This document shows, piece by piece, positions 44,269 to 52,928 of a DNA stretch of 64,000 nucleotides. A program made the translations under genes and the position numbers. The notes under the pieces are model-generated. The model had not been told where the DNA came from. It searched no databases and worked only from the letters and a program-made list of their open reading frames with translations. The DNA comes from Campylobacterota bacterium (lineage in GTDB: Bacteria > Campylobacterota > Campylobacteria > Campylobacterales > Sulfurimonadaceae), in the NCBI GenBank assembly GCA_040752835.1, contig JBFMGG010000004.1, positions 199,571-263,570 on the forward strand, in the 5' to 3' direction. Position 1 is the stretch's first letter. Every line of letters begins with the position of its first letter.

Positions 44269-44344
44269 GGGCCCTTAGCTCAGCTGGGAGAGCGCGTCGC
44301 TGGCAGCGACGAGGTCAGCGGTTCGATCCCGCTAGGGTCCACCA
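44269..44344 (+). tRNA. tRNA-Ala(GGC)
   Basis: Acceptor stem GGGCCCT/AGGGTCC, D arm GCTC...GAGC, anticodon arm CGTCG/CGACG around the loop CTGGCAG (anticodon GGC), T loop TTCGATC, discriminator A and encoded CCA (44342-44344). Strong promoter directly upstream. Confidence 0.97.
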
Positions 44345-44382
44345 TCTTCTTTTGCTAAATCATCATCCGATATTTTATTATT

Positions 44383-46956
44383 TCACCCACGATAACGTAC
44401 AACCGCTTTGCGCACCTCTTCGGCCGCTACGACCAGCGGAACAATCATCGCCACCGCGATCCAGTAGGCCGGTTCAAACGGTGCCGTTGCAAACACTCCC
44501 GAAATGCCGGGCATCCAGACGATAGCCCCCAGAATAACCAATTCCGAAGCAACCCCTCCCCAGTAATACGGGTTGCTTCTCCACCCTACGCTGAGCAGGG
44601 AGTCGCGTTCGCTGCGGCAGGAGAGGCCGTTGCCGATCTGGGCGAAGACGATTGCGGCAAACGTCAGCGTCGTCGCCTGCAAATAGAGCGGGTCATTCCA
44701 CGCAAGATGCTCTCCCCACTCCCAGCCGTGGGCATAAAGATAGCCGAAGAAAAACCCCATGGAGACAGCCGATCCCAACACTCCCAGAAAACCGAATGCC
44801 CGGAGGTAAACCCCCGGGGTCAGAATCGGTTCTTTGCGGCTACGGGGCCCTTTGCGCATCAGCGTTTTGTGCGGCGGCTCGGCGCCCAATGCCAACCCCG
44901 GCATAATATCGGTTCCAAGGTCGATCGCCAGCACCAGCGCAACGGGGAGCGCCAACGGAACTCCCATCCAGAAATAGAGGATGTAGGGGACCGCTTCGGG
45001 AAGGTTGCTGGCGAGCATGTAGGTAATGAAGCGGCGGATATTTTCGTAAACCGCCCGCCCCTCTTCGATCCCTTTGACGATCGTCGCAAAATGATCGTCC
45101 ACCAGTACGGCATCGGCACTTTGCTTGGCGACGTCGGTCCCCGATCCCATCGCGATGCCGACATCGGCTTTTTTGAGTGCGGGGGCGTCGTTGACGCCGT
45201 CTCCCGTCACCGCAACCGTCTCCCCCATCTCTTTGAGCAGGGTGACGATGCGGAGTTTCTGTTCGGGGGAGACGCGCGCGAACACCCGGTTTTTTTTCAA
45301 CAACCGTTTGAGCCCCTCCGGGGGGATTGATTCGATCTGTTCGGCGCTCAGCACGTCCTGTGCCGAATCGACAATTCCCGCCTGAACCCCGATGGAACCC
45401 GCCGTGATCGGATGGTCTCCCGTGATCATCAACAACCGGATTCCGGCCCTGCGGCATTTGGCGACCGCTTCGGTAATGTCCTCCCGAAGCGGATCTATCA
45501 GGGGGATGAAAGCAATAAACGAAAGTCCCCTTTCAGCTTCTTCCCGAGAAAGAGGGCGTATCGGGGAGTATTTTCGGGCAAGGGCGATCACCCGGTACCC
45601 CAAAGAGGCAAGCCCGTCATGCTCGGCGCTCAACCTCTCCTTTAACACACCATCAAGCGCGGTTCCCCGGATGTCGGTATCGCACAGCGCGATGATGATT
45701 TCGGGAGCCCCTTTGACAAAAACGTCAAATCCACTCGCGGTTTGATGGAGCGTCCCCATCCGTTTGAGATGATAGTCGAAAGGGTATTCGACCAGCAGCG
45801 GTTTGGCTGAGCGGCGCTCCCCGATATCGCCGTAACCCTCCGCATAGCGCAGCAGCGCCAGATCGACGGGGTCTCCACGATCCCCGTCGGCGCGGTTGCA
45901 CAGCACGATCACTTCAAGCATCTCTTCCGAGGGGGGTTCTGCAGAAGCGACCACTTCCATCGTATTACGGGTGATCGTTCCGGTTTTATCGGTCGCGATC
46001 ACGGTCACCGCCCCGAGATTTTCAATCACCGAAAGGGTGTTGACCAAAAACCCTTTGGAGGCCATTCTCTGCGCCGCGAAAGCCAGGGCAAGAGTGACAG
46101 TCGGGAGGAGCCCCTCGGGAATCATCGCGACGAGAACCCCCAGCGCGAACAAAAACGATTTCCACAGTTCAAACCCTTCCATCCCGGCAATGACGATAAA
46201 ACTTCCCGCTATGGCAAAAGAGACCGCGGCAATCACTTTGGAAATATGGGAAATCTCTTTTTGAAGATGCCCGATCCCCGAATCGACCTCCTGGGTCATC
46301 ATGGCGATTTTCCCGTAGCGGGTCTCTTTTCCGACCGCGTAGACGACCCCCATAGCCTCACCTTTGATGACGAATGTCCCCGAATAGAGGGTATGGCGGG
46401 GGTGACCTGTTTCGACCGCGTCGGCGGAAACCGGAACGCTTTCTCCGGTAAGGGTACTTTCGTTCACCCAGACATCAAAAGCGCTGAGAATGTAAAGATC
46501 CGCGGGGACTTTATCCCCTTCGCCGACCAGAACGACATCCCCGATCACGAGCTGCTCTGAGGGAATGGTCCGGCGCTTCCCCTCGCGTCGAACGTTCACC
46601 CGCTGCGGCAGAATGTTCCGCAACGCTTCGAGGCTACGTTCGGTACGGTATTCCTGGTAAAATCCTCCCAATCCGTTCAAAACGATGACGGCCAGAATGG
46701 CCCAACCGATCGCCTCGATCCCCGATGAGGGGTCCAAAGCGGCCGAAAGAAAGCTTATCCCTGCCGCCGTCCACAGAAGAAGGGCAAAAAAATGGGTGAA
46801 CTGGTCGAGCAGTTTACGCACTGCCGAACGGGGTTTGATACGCGGCAAAAGGTTGGGGCCGTACTCGGCGAGGCGTATTGCCGCCTCTGCTTCCGACAGC
46901 CCCTCTTCCCCAGTCTCCAATACCGACAGGATCTCTGAACGCCGAAGGGTTTTCAT
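44383..46956 (-). CDS. P-type cation-transporting ATPase (type II, Ca2+/Na+/K+-like)
   Basis: An 857-residue P-type ATPase without N-terminal metal-binding domain. It has TGES in the actuator domain ('STLTGESVPV', near 170), TM4 motif 'IPEGLLPTVTLALAFA', phosphorylation site 'ATDKTGTITRN', ATP-binding 'FVKGAPEIIIALC', hinge 'TGDGVNDAPALKKADVGIAMG', and a C-terminal cation ATPase domain of about four helices. PEGLLPT is intermediate between SERCA-like PEGLPAV and the Na/K-type PEGLLAT, so transported ion cannot be fixed. It is monocistronic. Confidence 0.9.
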   Translation of the reverse strand: MKTLRRSEILSVLETGEEGLSEAEAAIRLAEYGPNLLPRIKPRSAVRKLLDQFTHFFALLLWTAAGISFLSAALDPSSGIEAIGWAILAVIVLNGLGGFYQEYRTERSLEALRNILPQRVNVRREGKRRTIPSEQLVIGDVVLVGEGDKVPADLYILSAFDVWVNESTLTGESVPVSADAVETGHPRHTLYSGTFVIKGEAMGVVYAVGKETRYGKIAMMTQEVDSGIGHLQKEISHISKVIAAVSFAIAGSFIVIAGMEGFELWKSFLFALGVLVAMIPEGLLPTVTLALAFAAQRMASKGFLVNTLSVIENLGAVTVIATDKTGTITRNTMEVVASAEPPSEEMLEVIVLCNRADGDRGDPVDLALLRYAEGYGDIGERRSAKPLLVEYPFDYHLKRMGTLHQTASGFDVFVKGAPEIIIALCDTDIRGTALDGVLKERLSAEHDGLASLGYRVIALARKYSPIRPLSREEAERGLSFIAFIPLIDPLREDITEAVAKCRRAGIRLLMITGDHPITAGSIGVQAGIVDSAQDVLSAEQIESIPPEGLKRLLKKNRVFARVSPEQKLRIVTLLKEMGETVAVTGDGVNDAPALKKADVGIAMGSGTDVAKQSADAVLVDDHFATIVKGIEEGRAVYENIRRFITYMLASNLPEAVPYILYFWMGVPLALPVALVLAIDLGTDIMPGLALGAEPPHKTLMRKGPRSRKEPILTPGVYLRAFGFLGVLGSAVSMGFFFGYLYAHGWEWGEHLAWNDPLYLQATTLTFAAIVFAQIGNGLSCRSERDSLLSVGWRSNPYYWGGVASELVILGAIVWMPGISGVFATAPFEPAYWIAVAMIVPLVVAAEEVRKAVVRYRG

Positions 46957-47024
46957 CCCTTTATCGTAGCATAATCCACACCGCTTCGAAGTGTGCGGCG
47001 ATTGAATTTTTTATTAATTGCCGT

Positions 47025-47030
47025 TATAAT
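47025..47030 (+). promoter_or_regulatory. -10 box of the EAL-HDOD gene
   Basis: TATAAT lies 31 nt before ATG 47062. Confidence 0.5.
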
Positions 47031-47061
47031 GGGATAAAGAGCGTTGACAAAGAAGGTAAAC

Positions 47062-48306
47062 ATGGAACTTTCGGTATATTTGGCGCATCAGCCCATTTTC
47101 GATCGGCACGGGCAGATTTTTGCCTACGAACTCCTTTATCGCGATACGCACGACAACGCGGCACACGTTTCGAACAATCTCCATGCCACGGCGCGCGTTT
47201 TGGTCAATACCCTCAATTACGTCGGGCTTCAAACCCTCACCAACGGCCGGATCGCCTTCATCAAGGTCGACGACGCGGTCATCACGGACAAGATCGTCCT
47301 GGCCGTCCCGCCCCATTCTTTCGTCCTCGAAATCCTTGAATCGTCCCGCATCAATGACGCGCTGGTCGAACGGATCGCGGAGCTTCACGCAAAGGGATAC
47401 CGTTTCGCCCTCAACCATTACACGCCCGGAACCGACTGTACCGATTTCATGGCGCGCGTCACGTCGCTGCTTCCCTACATCGACTACGTCAAAATCGATA
47501 TCGCCGCGCTCAACGAACCCGAACAGACTCTCGCAAAACTCAAAACGCATCGCCTCACGTTCATTGCCGAAAAGATCGAAGACGAAGCGGCGCTGAAAAA
47601 AGCCGAAAATTACGGCTTCGATTATTTTCAGGGGTATTATTTCTGCGCGCCGAACCTGCTCAAAAAAGAGAACTTCGATCCCGACGCGTCGTTGTTGCTC
47701 GATCTGATCTACCTGCTCAAAACCAACGCCCCCCTCGAAGAGATTCTCTCGAAGTTCAATACCTCTCCCTATCTTACGATCAATCTCCTCAAACTGATCA
47801 AACAAAACGAAGAGATACCTCAGGACGCCGTCTCCTCAGTCGAGCAGGCGCTTTTGCTGCTGGGGCGCAAACGGCTCTCGTGCTGGCTGGAGCTGATGTT
47901 TTACGCCGACGGGGAAAACACGACACCCGAAGAGAACGCCAACGCCAAAGAGGTCACTTCTCAAGCGCTCCAGCGCGCGTACCTGATGGAAGAGCTCGCC
48001 TACACCCTCAAAAAATCGGTCCGCTTCGCCGATATCGCCTACATGACCGGGATCCTTTCCAATGCCCGGCTGATGTTCGAGGGGGATTACGCACAACTCC
48101 TGACGCAGATGAAAGTCGACAAAACGATCAGCGAAGCGCTGCTGCAGGGAAAAGGCGAGCTCGGACGGCTGCTGGAGCTGGCGATCGCGGTGGAAAAAAA
48201 CGACCTCCCGCGCATCGGGAACCTGATCTTGCAGCTTGATCTTTCCGACCGCGAGCTCAACGCCTGTCTTCTCAACAGCTACCATCGCAGCTGCATGCGC
48301 CCCTGA
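47062..48306 (+). CDS. EAL-HDOD (YuxH-like) signalling protein
   Basis: A 414-residue protein: N-terminal EAL-like domain (about 1-200) beginning 'LAHQPIFDRHGQIFAYELLYRD' and ending 'FDYFQGYYFCAP', followed by an HDOD domain (about 205-400; 'SPYLTINLLKLIKQN', 'ISSVEQALLLLGRKRLSCWL'-type region). The catalytic EAL/ExL triad is changed to 'YELLYR' and other metal ligands are missing, so it is probably a c-di-GMP-binding or regulatory protein rather than a phosphodiesterase. YuxH-like proteins are widespread regulators of motility and stress. ATG 47062 follows an AAGG site. Confidence 0.85.
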   Translation: MELSVYLAHQPIFDRHGQIFAYELLYRDTHDNAAHVSNNLHATARVLVNTLNYVGLQTLTNGRIAFIKVDDAVITDKIVLAVPPHSFVLEILESSRINDALVERIAELHAKGYRFALNHYTPGTDCTDFMARVTSLLPYIDYVKIDIAALNEPEQTLAKLKTHRLTFIAEKIEDEAALKKAENYGFDYFQGYYFCAPNLLKKENFDPDASLLLDLIYLLKTNAPLEEILSKFNTSPYLTINLLKLIKQNEEIPQDAVSSVEQALLLLGRKRLSCWLELMFYADGENTTPEENANAKEVTSQALQRAYLMEELAYTLKKSVRFADIAYMTGILSNARLMFEGDYAQLLTQMKVDKTISEALLQGKGELGRLLELAIAVEKNDLPRIGNLILQLDLSDRELNACLLNSYHRSCMRP

Positions 48307-48349
48307 GCGAAATTTTCATCCGTTAATCTTTTTGGAGGGAACTCCCCAT

Positions 48350-48355
48350 TATAAT
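48350..48355 (+). promoter_or_regulatory. -10 box of the SurA-like gene
   Basis: TATAAT lies 28 nt before ATG 48384, with AAAGGG as ribosome-binding site. Confidence 0.5.
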
Positions 48356-48383
48356 AACGGATCATTATCCAAAAAGGGTTTCC

Positions 48384-48914
48384 ATGCCGTTCAAACCTTC
48401 GATCGTTCTCGCAACCGTTATCTGTTCAGCCTCCATCGCTCTGGCGGCTCCGGCCACGCTCGCTACCGTCAACGGGCAGCCCATCACCTCATCGGATGCC
48501 AATGCGTTCGTCGCCAAAGCGATGCCGGGGATGAATTTTGAAAAACTCGACCCGAAAATGAAACGCCAGGTCGTCGATCAGCTCATCAACCAGGCCCTCA
48601 TCAAAAACCAGGTGAAAAAAAGCGGGATTCAAAATACTCCGGCGTTCAAAACCCAATACGCCGCCCTCAAGGACGATCTCGCCGTCGATATGTGGATGAA
48701 ACAGCAAATGCGCAAAATTTCGGTCACCGACAAAGAGGCCAAAACCTTTTACGACGCGAATGCCGACAAAATGAAGCAAGACGGTAAAAAAGTCCCTTAC
48801 GACAAAGTCAAAAACGACATCATGAACTTTATCAAAATCGAAAAGTTCAAAGCGCAAATGAACAAAACGACTGAAACCCTCCGGGCATCCTCGAAAGTCG
48901 AAGTCAAACTCTAA
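48384..48914 (+). CDS. Periplasmic SurA_N-like chaperone without a PPIase domain
   Basis: A 176-residue protein with signal peptide (about 1-22) and a SurA N-terminal-like region: 'ATVNGQPITSSDANAFV', 'LDPKMKRQVVDQLINQALI', 'KFKAQMNKTTETLRA'. The parvulin PPIase domain (roughly 90-100 residues) found in SurA and PEB4 is absent, and only its flanks remain. It would act as a holdase for outer-membrane proteins. Directly followed after 6 nt by a TonB gene, so a two-gene operon with its own promoter. Confidence 0.7.
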   Translation: MPFKPSIVLATVICSASIALAAPATLATVNGQPITSSDANAFVAKAMPGMNFEKLDPKMKRQVVDQLINQALIKNQVKKSGIQNTPAFKTQYAALKDDLAVDMWMKQQMRKISVTDKEAKTFYDANADKMKQDGKKVPYDKVKNDIMNFIKIEKFKAQMNKTTETLRASSKVEVKL

Positions 48915-48920
48915 TCCGCC

Positions 48921-49592
48921 GTGCATCGTTACCGTTCGTTCGGCGCTTCCCTGGCAATCCACCTGCTGATTGCCGCCGCGGGATGGAGCGCGTACCAGGC
49001 TTTTAAAACACCGCCGCCGGTCGAAACACGGCTTTCCCTTTCGCTTGCTTCCTACACGCCGTTACGAACGGAAGCGATAGCGCAAAATCCGACCGTCACG
49101 CCTCCTCCGCCAAAACCGCAGGAGACGCCGACAATCCCCAAGCAGCCCACAACGCAACCCTCGATCGCCGCAAAAGTGATGAGCACCGCGGTTCCCGCGC
49201 CCGCCAAACCGCTCCAATCCGCAGCGAGCGTCATCCCCTCTCCCGCACCGATCGTCGCCCCCGCCGTGCGCCAGGAGGTCAAAGCCGCGCCGCCTCCCTC
49301 TCCGACGGAAGAAAAGTACGAAGAAGAAAATATCGCAAAAATCCGCGCCATTCTCGCCGAACGGCTCAAGTACCCCAAAAACGCGCTCCGGCTCAAACAG
49401 CAAGGGGAGGTCAAAGTGACGTTTACCCTCACTCCCTCACGGGAAGTCGGAGCACTTTCGGTGACGCAAAGTTCGGGTTTCGAGATGCTTGATGAAGCCG
49501 CCTGCGACCTGATCGAAACTTCCGCTTCGGAATTTCCAAAACCCCAAAAAAGCGTTCGGATTACCGTCCCGATAGGATACAAGATCCGTTAA
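48921..49592 (+). CDS. tonB: TonB-family energy transducer
   Basis: A 223-residue protein beginning with GTG. One N-terminal membrane segment (about 8-25) is followed by a Pro/Lys/Thr-rich periplasmic spacer (about 45-130) and a TonB C-terminal domain (about 140-223) with 'YPKNALRLKQQGEVKVTFTLTPSREVGALSVTQSSGFEMLDEAACDLIE'. TonB links ExbBD proton-motive force to outer-membrane receptors. No exbBD genes lie nearby; this could be one of several TonBs. Confidence 0.88.
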   Translation: MHRYRSFGASLAIHLLIAAAGWSAYQAFKTPPPVETRLSLSLASYTPLRTEAIAQNPTVTPPPPKPQETPTIPKQPTTQPSIAAKVMSTAVPAPAKPLQSAASVIPSPAPIVAPAVRQEVKAAPPPSPTEEKYEEENIAKIRAILAERLKYPKNALRLKQQGEVKVTFTLTPSREVGALSVTQSSGFEMLDEAACDLIETSASEFPKPQKSVRITVPIGYKIR

Positions 49593-49595
49593 GAC

Positions 49596-49985
49596 TTATC
49601 CCCGTGCGGCCAGCCCGAGGCGAAGGGCGTGTTCAATCTGATGGTCGTATTTGGGATTGACCCGTCGGAGGGTCTTCTCGAATCTGAGGACGATTTTCGA
49701 GTCGGCACGCGGATGGACGCACAGCGACTCCATCAGCCGCTCGTAAGCCGGAAGGGTGTGGGAATTGATCGTCGCAAAACGCTCCAGCATGATTCCTACC
49801 GCACGGTGAAGCTCGGCGCGGCTGGCCGAGCGGTCGAGGATAACGGCGCTGAGCGTTTCGAATGTCTCGATCGTCTGGGGGGAACGGTCGGATTTGGGGG
49901 ATCGTCCCAGCCAAACGTACAAAAATACCAGCGCAATCAATAAAAACAATAATCCCAGAAGCGTCAGAACCAGCGGTGTTTGCAT
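49596..49985 (-). CDS. Small membrane-anchored protein of unknown function
   Basis: A 129-residue protein with one N-terminal transmembrane helix (about 5-28, 'LVLTLLGLLFLLIALVFLYVWLG') and a cytoplasmic helical domain (about 40-129) with no recognised motif. The stop is 4 nt from that of the convergent TonB gene. I do not recognise the family. Confidence 0.65.
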   Translation of the reverse strand: MQTPLVLTLLGLLFLLIALVFLYVWLGRSPKSDRSPQTIETFETLSAVILDRSASRAELHRAVGIMLERFATINSHTLPAYERLMESLCVHPRADSKIVLRFEKTLRRVNPKYDHQIEHALRLGLAARG

Positions 49986-50042
49986 AAGCGTCGTCCGTAT
50001 GTGTGTTTGGGAGATTGTAGCATAAATAGAGGATTTGTCGCC

Positions 50043-50107
50043 CTCCGCAAAGGGGAAACGGTAAGAAACAAGGAAACCGTTTCCCTTTGCAGGGGAGGAG
50101 AGAAGGA
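50043..50107 (-). terminator. Long imperfect hairpin after the phosphate-cluster porin
   Basis: CTCCGCAAAGGGGAAACGGT (50043-50062) is nearly complementary to a 22-nt arm at 50086-50107, broken only by a small C/GG mismatch. It lies just past the porin stop on the minus strand, without a clear T-run. Confidence 0.65.
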
Positions 50108-50124
50108 TAGCGGGCCTTAACCGA

Positions 50125-51546
50125 TTACCATTTCACTTCGGTCGTGAACATGTAAACGTCTTTGGATTCATCCGCCGTAACTGCATTGGTATAGGTTTTT
50201 CTGTCCTCATCGATGAATTTCGCCGATCCGATGAAGCTCACGTTTTTGTTATATTTGTATGCCAATGCGGCAATGATCTTGTTACCTTCAACCGCTGTAT
50301 AGGTCGGCTGGTTAGTACTTTCATGCTCGATTTTGTAATCATCGTAACGTCCGATGACCGTCCAATCCTGGAATGGACGGAATTCGGCATTGACCGACCA
50401 TACATCATAGTTGCGCTCTGTGAATTTGATCGCACCCGTGAATTTCGTAGGATCTTGAATGTCATCTTTTGCGATTGCATATTGTGCCGCAATCAGGAAT
50501 TCCGGCTGATTGTAGACCGCGTGGATACCGTAAAAGCTGCGGTCGTATTCAACCTTCAAAGGATCACTTGTACTCGTAGACGTTTGATCCAGTGTGGACG
50601 AATCGTCTTTATGGTTTTTCGAGATCAAACCGTAGGTCGAAATGTGTGCATACGTATCTTTCGTACGATCCTGTTTGCCCACTTTTTCCCCACTGCCGAT
50701 CAAATGACCCGTCAAACGCCATTCAACTGAAAGTTTTTCATCATTTTCCTGATTCGCACCGCCTTTATCAGCATGGTAACCTTCGCCGTTGAAGATACCG
50801 ATCTCAGAACTGAACATATCGGTTTTTGTTTTGAAGTTTACCCCGAGGTCCGCTGAGTTGACCAGGTCGACACCCGCTTCAGTTGGAGTCCCTTTTTCTT
50901 CCAAAACGACTTTGTTAAACGAACGGTAGTACCAGCCGTTGTGCTCTTCGTAGTCGATCCATGGGCGGTGGGCGATACCAAACTCTACACCCGTGTACGG
51001 AAGGACATTATCCAAATAAAGATAAGCGTATTTAACAAACACGTCGGCATAACCACCACCCTGTGATGTTTTCAAATCGTCTGTTGTAGTGCCTCCCGGA
51101 CTGCTCGCCAACTCTTTAGTTGCATCCATTGTGACGCGCCAGTAGTCTTTATCGTTGAAATACCCTTTGACCTGCACGTAGTTACGGCGAAGCTCAAACC
51201 CGCCGGAATTCGCCGGATACGTAGCGGTTGCACCCGTTACGTTATCCGGACGTGCATTCGTATAACCAAAGTAATGCGTCCCGCTGAATTCGAGACTTTT
51301 CGCTTTCGATTTCACGTTTACGTATTTACTTTGTTTGTCCTGGTACTCAGAGAGTTTCGACTCCTGGTCGCGCAATTGCATATCAACGTCTTTGGCGCTG
51401 ATAAAATCGCCCATCTCTACACGCCCTTCGCCCGGAGTCGTAAACACTTGCCCGGTTTTTGGATCGCTGTAAAGAGTCAAAGCATCCGCTGATGCAACGC
51501 CACTGATCATCGCCGCAGCAAGGGCAGATAATGCAACTTTTTTCAT
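50125..51546 (-). CDS. Outer-membrane porin of the phosphate-starvation cluster
   Basis: A 473-residue porin: signal peptide (about 1-20), a short N-terminal coiled segment (about 50-80, 'MQLRDQESKLSEYQDKQSKY'), then a 14-16-strand beta-barrel with many Lys and acidic residues and C-terminal 'YMFTTEVKW' ending in Trp. The promoter carries the same repeat as pstS, phoU and pstC (see below), so it is probably induced by phosphate starvation to admit phosphate, in the role of OprP/PhoE. Coding sequence is visibly more AT-rich than the surrounding genes, which may reflect strong expression or acquisition. Confidence 0.8.
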   Translation of the reverse strand: MKKVALSALAAAMISGVASADALTLYSDPKTGQVFTTPGEGRVEMGDFISAKDVDMQLRDQESKLSEYQDKQSKYVNVKSKAKSLEFSGTHYFGYTNARPDNVTGATATYPANSGGFELRRNYVQVKGYFNDKDYWRVTMDATKELASSPGGTTTDDLKTSQGGGYADVFVKYAYLYLDNVLPYTGVEFGIAHRPWIDYEEHNGWYYRSFNKVVLEEKGTPTEAGVDLVNSADLGVNFKTKTDMFSSEIGIFNGEGYHADKGGANQENDEKLSVEWRLTGHLIGSGEKVGKQDRTKDTYAHISTYGLISKNHKDDSSTLDQTSTSTSDPLKVEYDRSFYGIHAVYNQPEFLIAAQYAIAKDDIQDPTKFTGAIKFTERNYDVWSVNAEFRPFQDWTVIGRYDDYKIEHESTNQPTYTAVEGNKIIAALAYKYNKNVSFIGSAKFIDEDRKTYTNAVTADESKDVYMFTTEVKW

Positions 51547-51577
51547 AAAGAATCACTCCTGTGTTTTGTGTCGTGTC

Positions 51578-51610
51578 ATTGTAGAAAAATTAGATTACGC
51601 GGATGTTACA
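51578..51610 (-). promoter_or_regulatory. Pho-box promoter of the porin
   Basis: On the minus strand: TGTAAC (51610-51605), 5 bp, CGTAAT (51599-51594), 10 bp, TACAAT (51583-51578). A further TGTAAC half lies at 51626-51621. Same spacing as the three other Pho promoters. Confidence 0.75.
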
Positions 51611-51710
51611 TTGCCAAACGGTTACAAACGGGGAAACGGCGGGCAAACACGGGCCGAACGCATACGCAGGGACGACCCGAAAAACTTAAGTGAAGGAGAA
51701 TGAAACGGAT

Positions 51711-51727
51711 GTGCCGGCTGCCGGCAC
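51711..51727. repeat. 17-bp palindrome between the porin and pstS
   Basis: GTGCCGGC-T-GCCGGCAC is a perfect 8-bp inverted repeat in the 51547-51792 gap, with no T-run. The rest of this gap has the porin Pho promoter and G/C-rich repeats (about 51740-51790) that could be a weak terminator of pstS. Confidence 0.5.
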
Positions 51728-51792
51728 CCCTAAAAACGCCGCAGCGCGCTTAAGGGTCCCGACCCCGCGGGCAGGGGAAGGAAAAGAGGGGG

Positions 51793-52788
51793 TTATTTGT
51801 TTTCCGCCCAGTACTGGCGAACGAGGTTCGTCGTCTCGACCGGAAGAGGAATATAGCCCAGTTTCTGGGCCGCTTTGTCGCCGTTGCGGAACGAATGGTC
51901 GAAAAATTTGATCACTTCCGCATTCGATTCGGCTTTCTCTTTAGGCATCAGGATGAACGTCGCCGCAACGATTGGGTAAGCGTTGTCCTGCATGACCAGC
52001 GAGCTGTAGAAATGGTCTTTTTTGCTCCATTTGGCCTGTTTGACCGCGTTCTGGAAATTCGGCAGCGTCGCGCTGACCCATTTGCCTTCGGCCGTTTGAA
52101 GCGTTGCCGCCGCGAGGTTGTTTTTCTCTTTGTAGGCGTTTTCAATGTAACCGATCGAATACGGCGTCTGCTTGATGAGGTTTGTCACCCCTTCGTTCCC
52201 TTTGCCGCCGACACCGGTTTTCCAGCCGATCGCCTTGCCGACGCCGAACTGGCTTTTCCACATTTTGGACGCTTCGCTCAGGTAGTCGGTGAAAACGTGG
52301 GTCGTTCCCGACCCGTCAGAGCGGTGAACCACGATGATCTTCTGATTCGGGAGTTTGATCCCGGCGTTATCGGCCGCGATGGCTGGATCGTTCCACATCG
52401 TGATTTTACCCGCGAAAATATCGGCGACGACGCTGTTTTTCAGTTTCAGTTTTTCGTCCGCCACACCCGGAAGGTTGTGCGCCACGACGATCGATCCGAT
52501 CACGGCCGGGAACTGGAGCAGTTTTGCGCCTGCAAGCTCTTTGGGTGTCATCGGCGCATCCGTTCCGCCGAAATCAACGATACGCTCGGAGACTTGTTTG
52601 ATCCCCCCGCCCGATCCGATTGCCTGATAATTGACGCGTGTTTTGGTCGCTTTTTGGTAGCTGTACGCCCAATCGTAATAACACGGAGCCGGGAACGTAG
52701 CCCCTGCGCCGCTGATTTTATCCGCAGCGATCATTGACGTCGCAGCGATAGCCGCAATGACTAAACCTTTGGTAGCTTTCGTTAGCAT
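51793..52788 (-). CDS. pstS: Periplasmic phosphate-binding protein PstS
   Basis: A 331-residue protein with a signal peptide (about 1-22), 'ISGAGATFPAPCYYDWAYSYQKA' at the start of the mature protein, the phosphate-binding Ser/Thr-Gly loop 'YQAIGSGGGIKQVSERIVDFGGTDAPM', 'VHRSDGSGTTHVFTDYL', and 'PYSIGYIENAY'. It binds phosphate for PstCAB. In this genome pstS is divergent from the phoU-phoB-phoR-cca operon and separate from pstCAB. A Pho box precedes it. No clear terminator is seen in 51730-51792 beyond G/C-rich repeats. Confidence 0.96.
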   Translation of the reverse strand: MLTKATKGLVIAAIAATSMIAADKISGAGATFPAPCYYDWAYSYQKATKTRVNYQAIGSGGGIKQVSERIVDFGGTDAPMTPKELAGAKLLQFPAVIGSIVVAHNLPGVADEKLKLKNSVVADIFAGKITMWNDPAIAADNAGIKLPNQKIIVVHRSDGSGTTHVFTDYLSEASKMWKSQFGVGKAIGWKTGVGGKGNEGVTNLIKQTPYSIGYIENAYKEKNNLAAATLQTAEGKWVSATLPNFQNAVKQAKWSKKDHFYSSLVMQDNAYPIVAATFILMPKEKAESNAEVIKFFDHSFRNGDKAAQKLGYIPLPVETTNLVRQYWAENK

Positions 52789-52817
52789 CTTGATATCCTT
52801 GGTGTTTTGATGCCGCC

Positions 52818-52850
52818 ATTGTATTGGCCCGACATCACGAAAAGATTACA
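52818..52850 (-). promoter_or_regulatory. Pho-box promoter of pstS
   Basis: On the minus strand: TGTAAT (52850-52845), 5 bp, CGTGAT (52839-52834), 10 bp, TACAAT (52823-52818). Confidence 0.75.
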
Positions 52851-52865
52851 AACACCGGTTCGTTT

Positions 52866-52898
52866 TGTAATCGCTCTGTTATAAACAAAAGTTACAAT
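52866..52898 (+). promoter_or_regulatory. Pho-box promoter of the phoU operon
   Basis: TGTAAT (52866-52871), 5 bp, TGTTAT (52877-52882), 10 bp, TACAAT (52893-52898). Together with the pstS box facing the other way it creates the palindrome GATTACAA...TTGTAATC (52844-52872). Confidence 0.75.
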
Positions 52899-52928
52899 CG
52901 CGCACCAATTCCTGTCCAAAGGCCAGCC

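Noticed and set aside
51690..51911. Short plus-strand frames after AAGGAG in the gap between porin and pstS
   Set aside because: The AGGAG at 51694-51698 is directly adjacent to ATG 51700, and the longer frame runs antisense into pstS.
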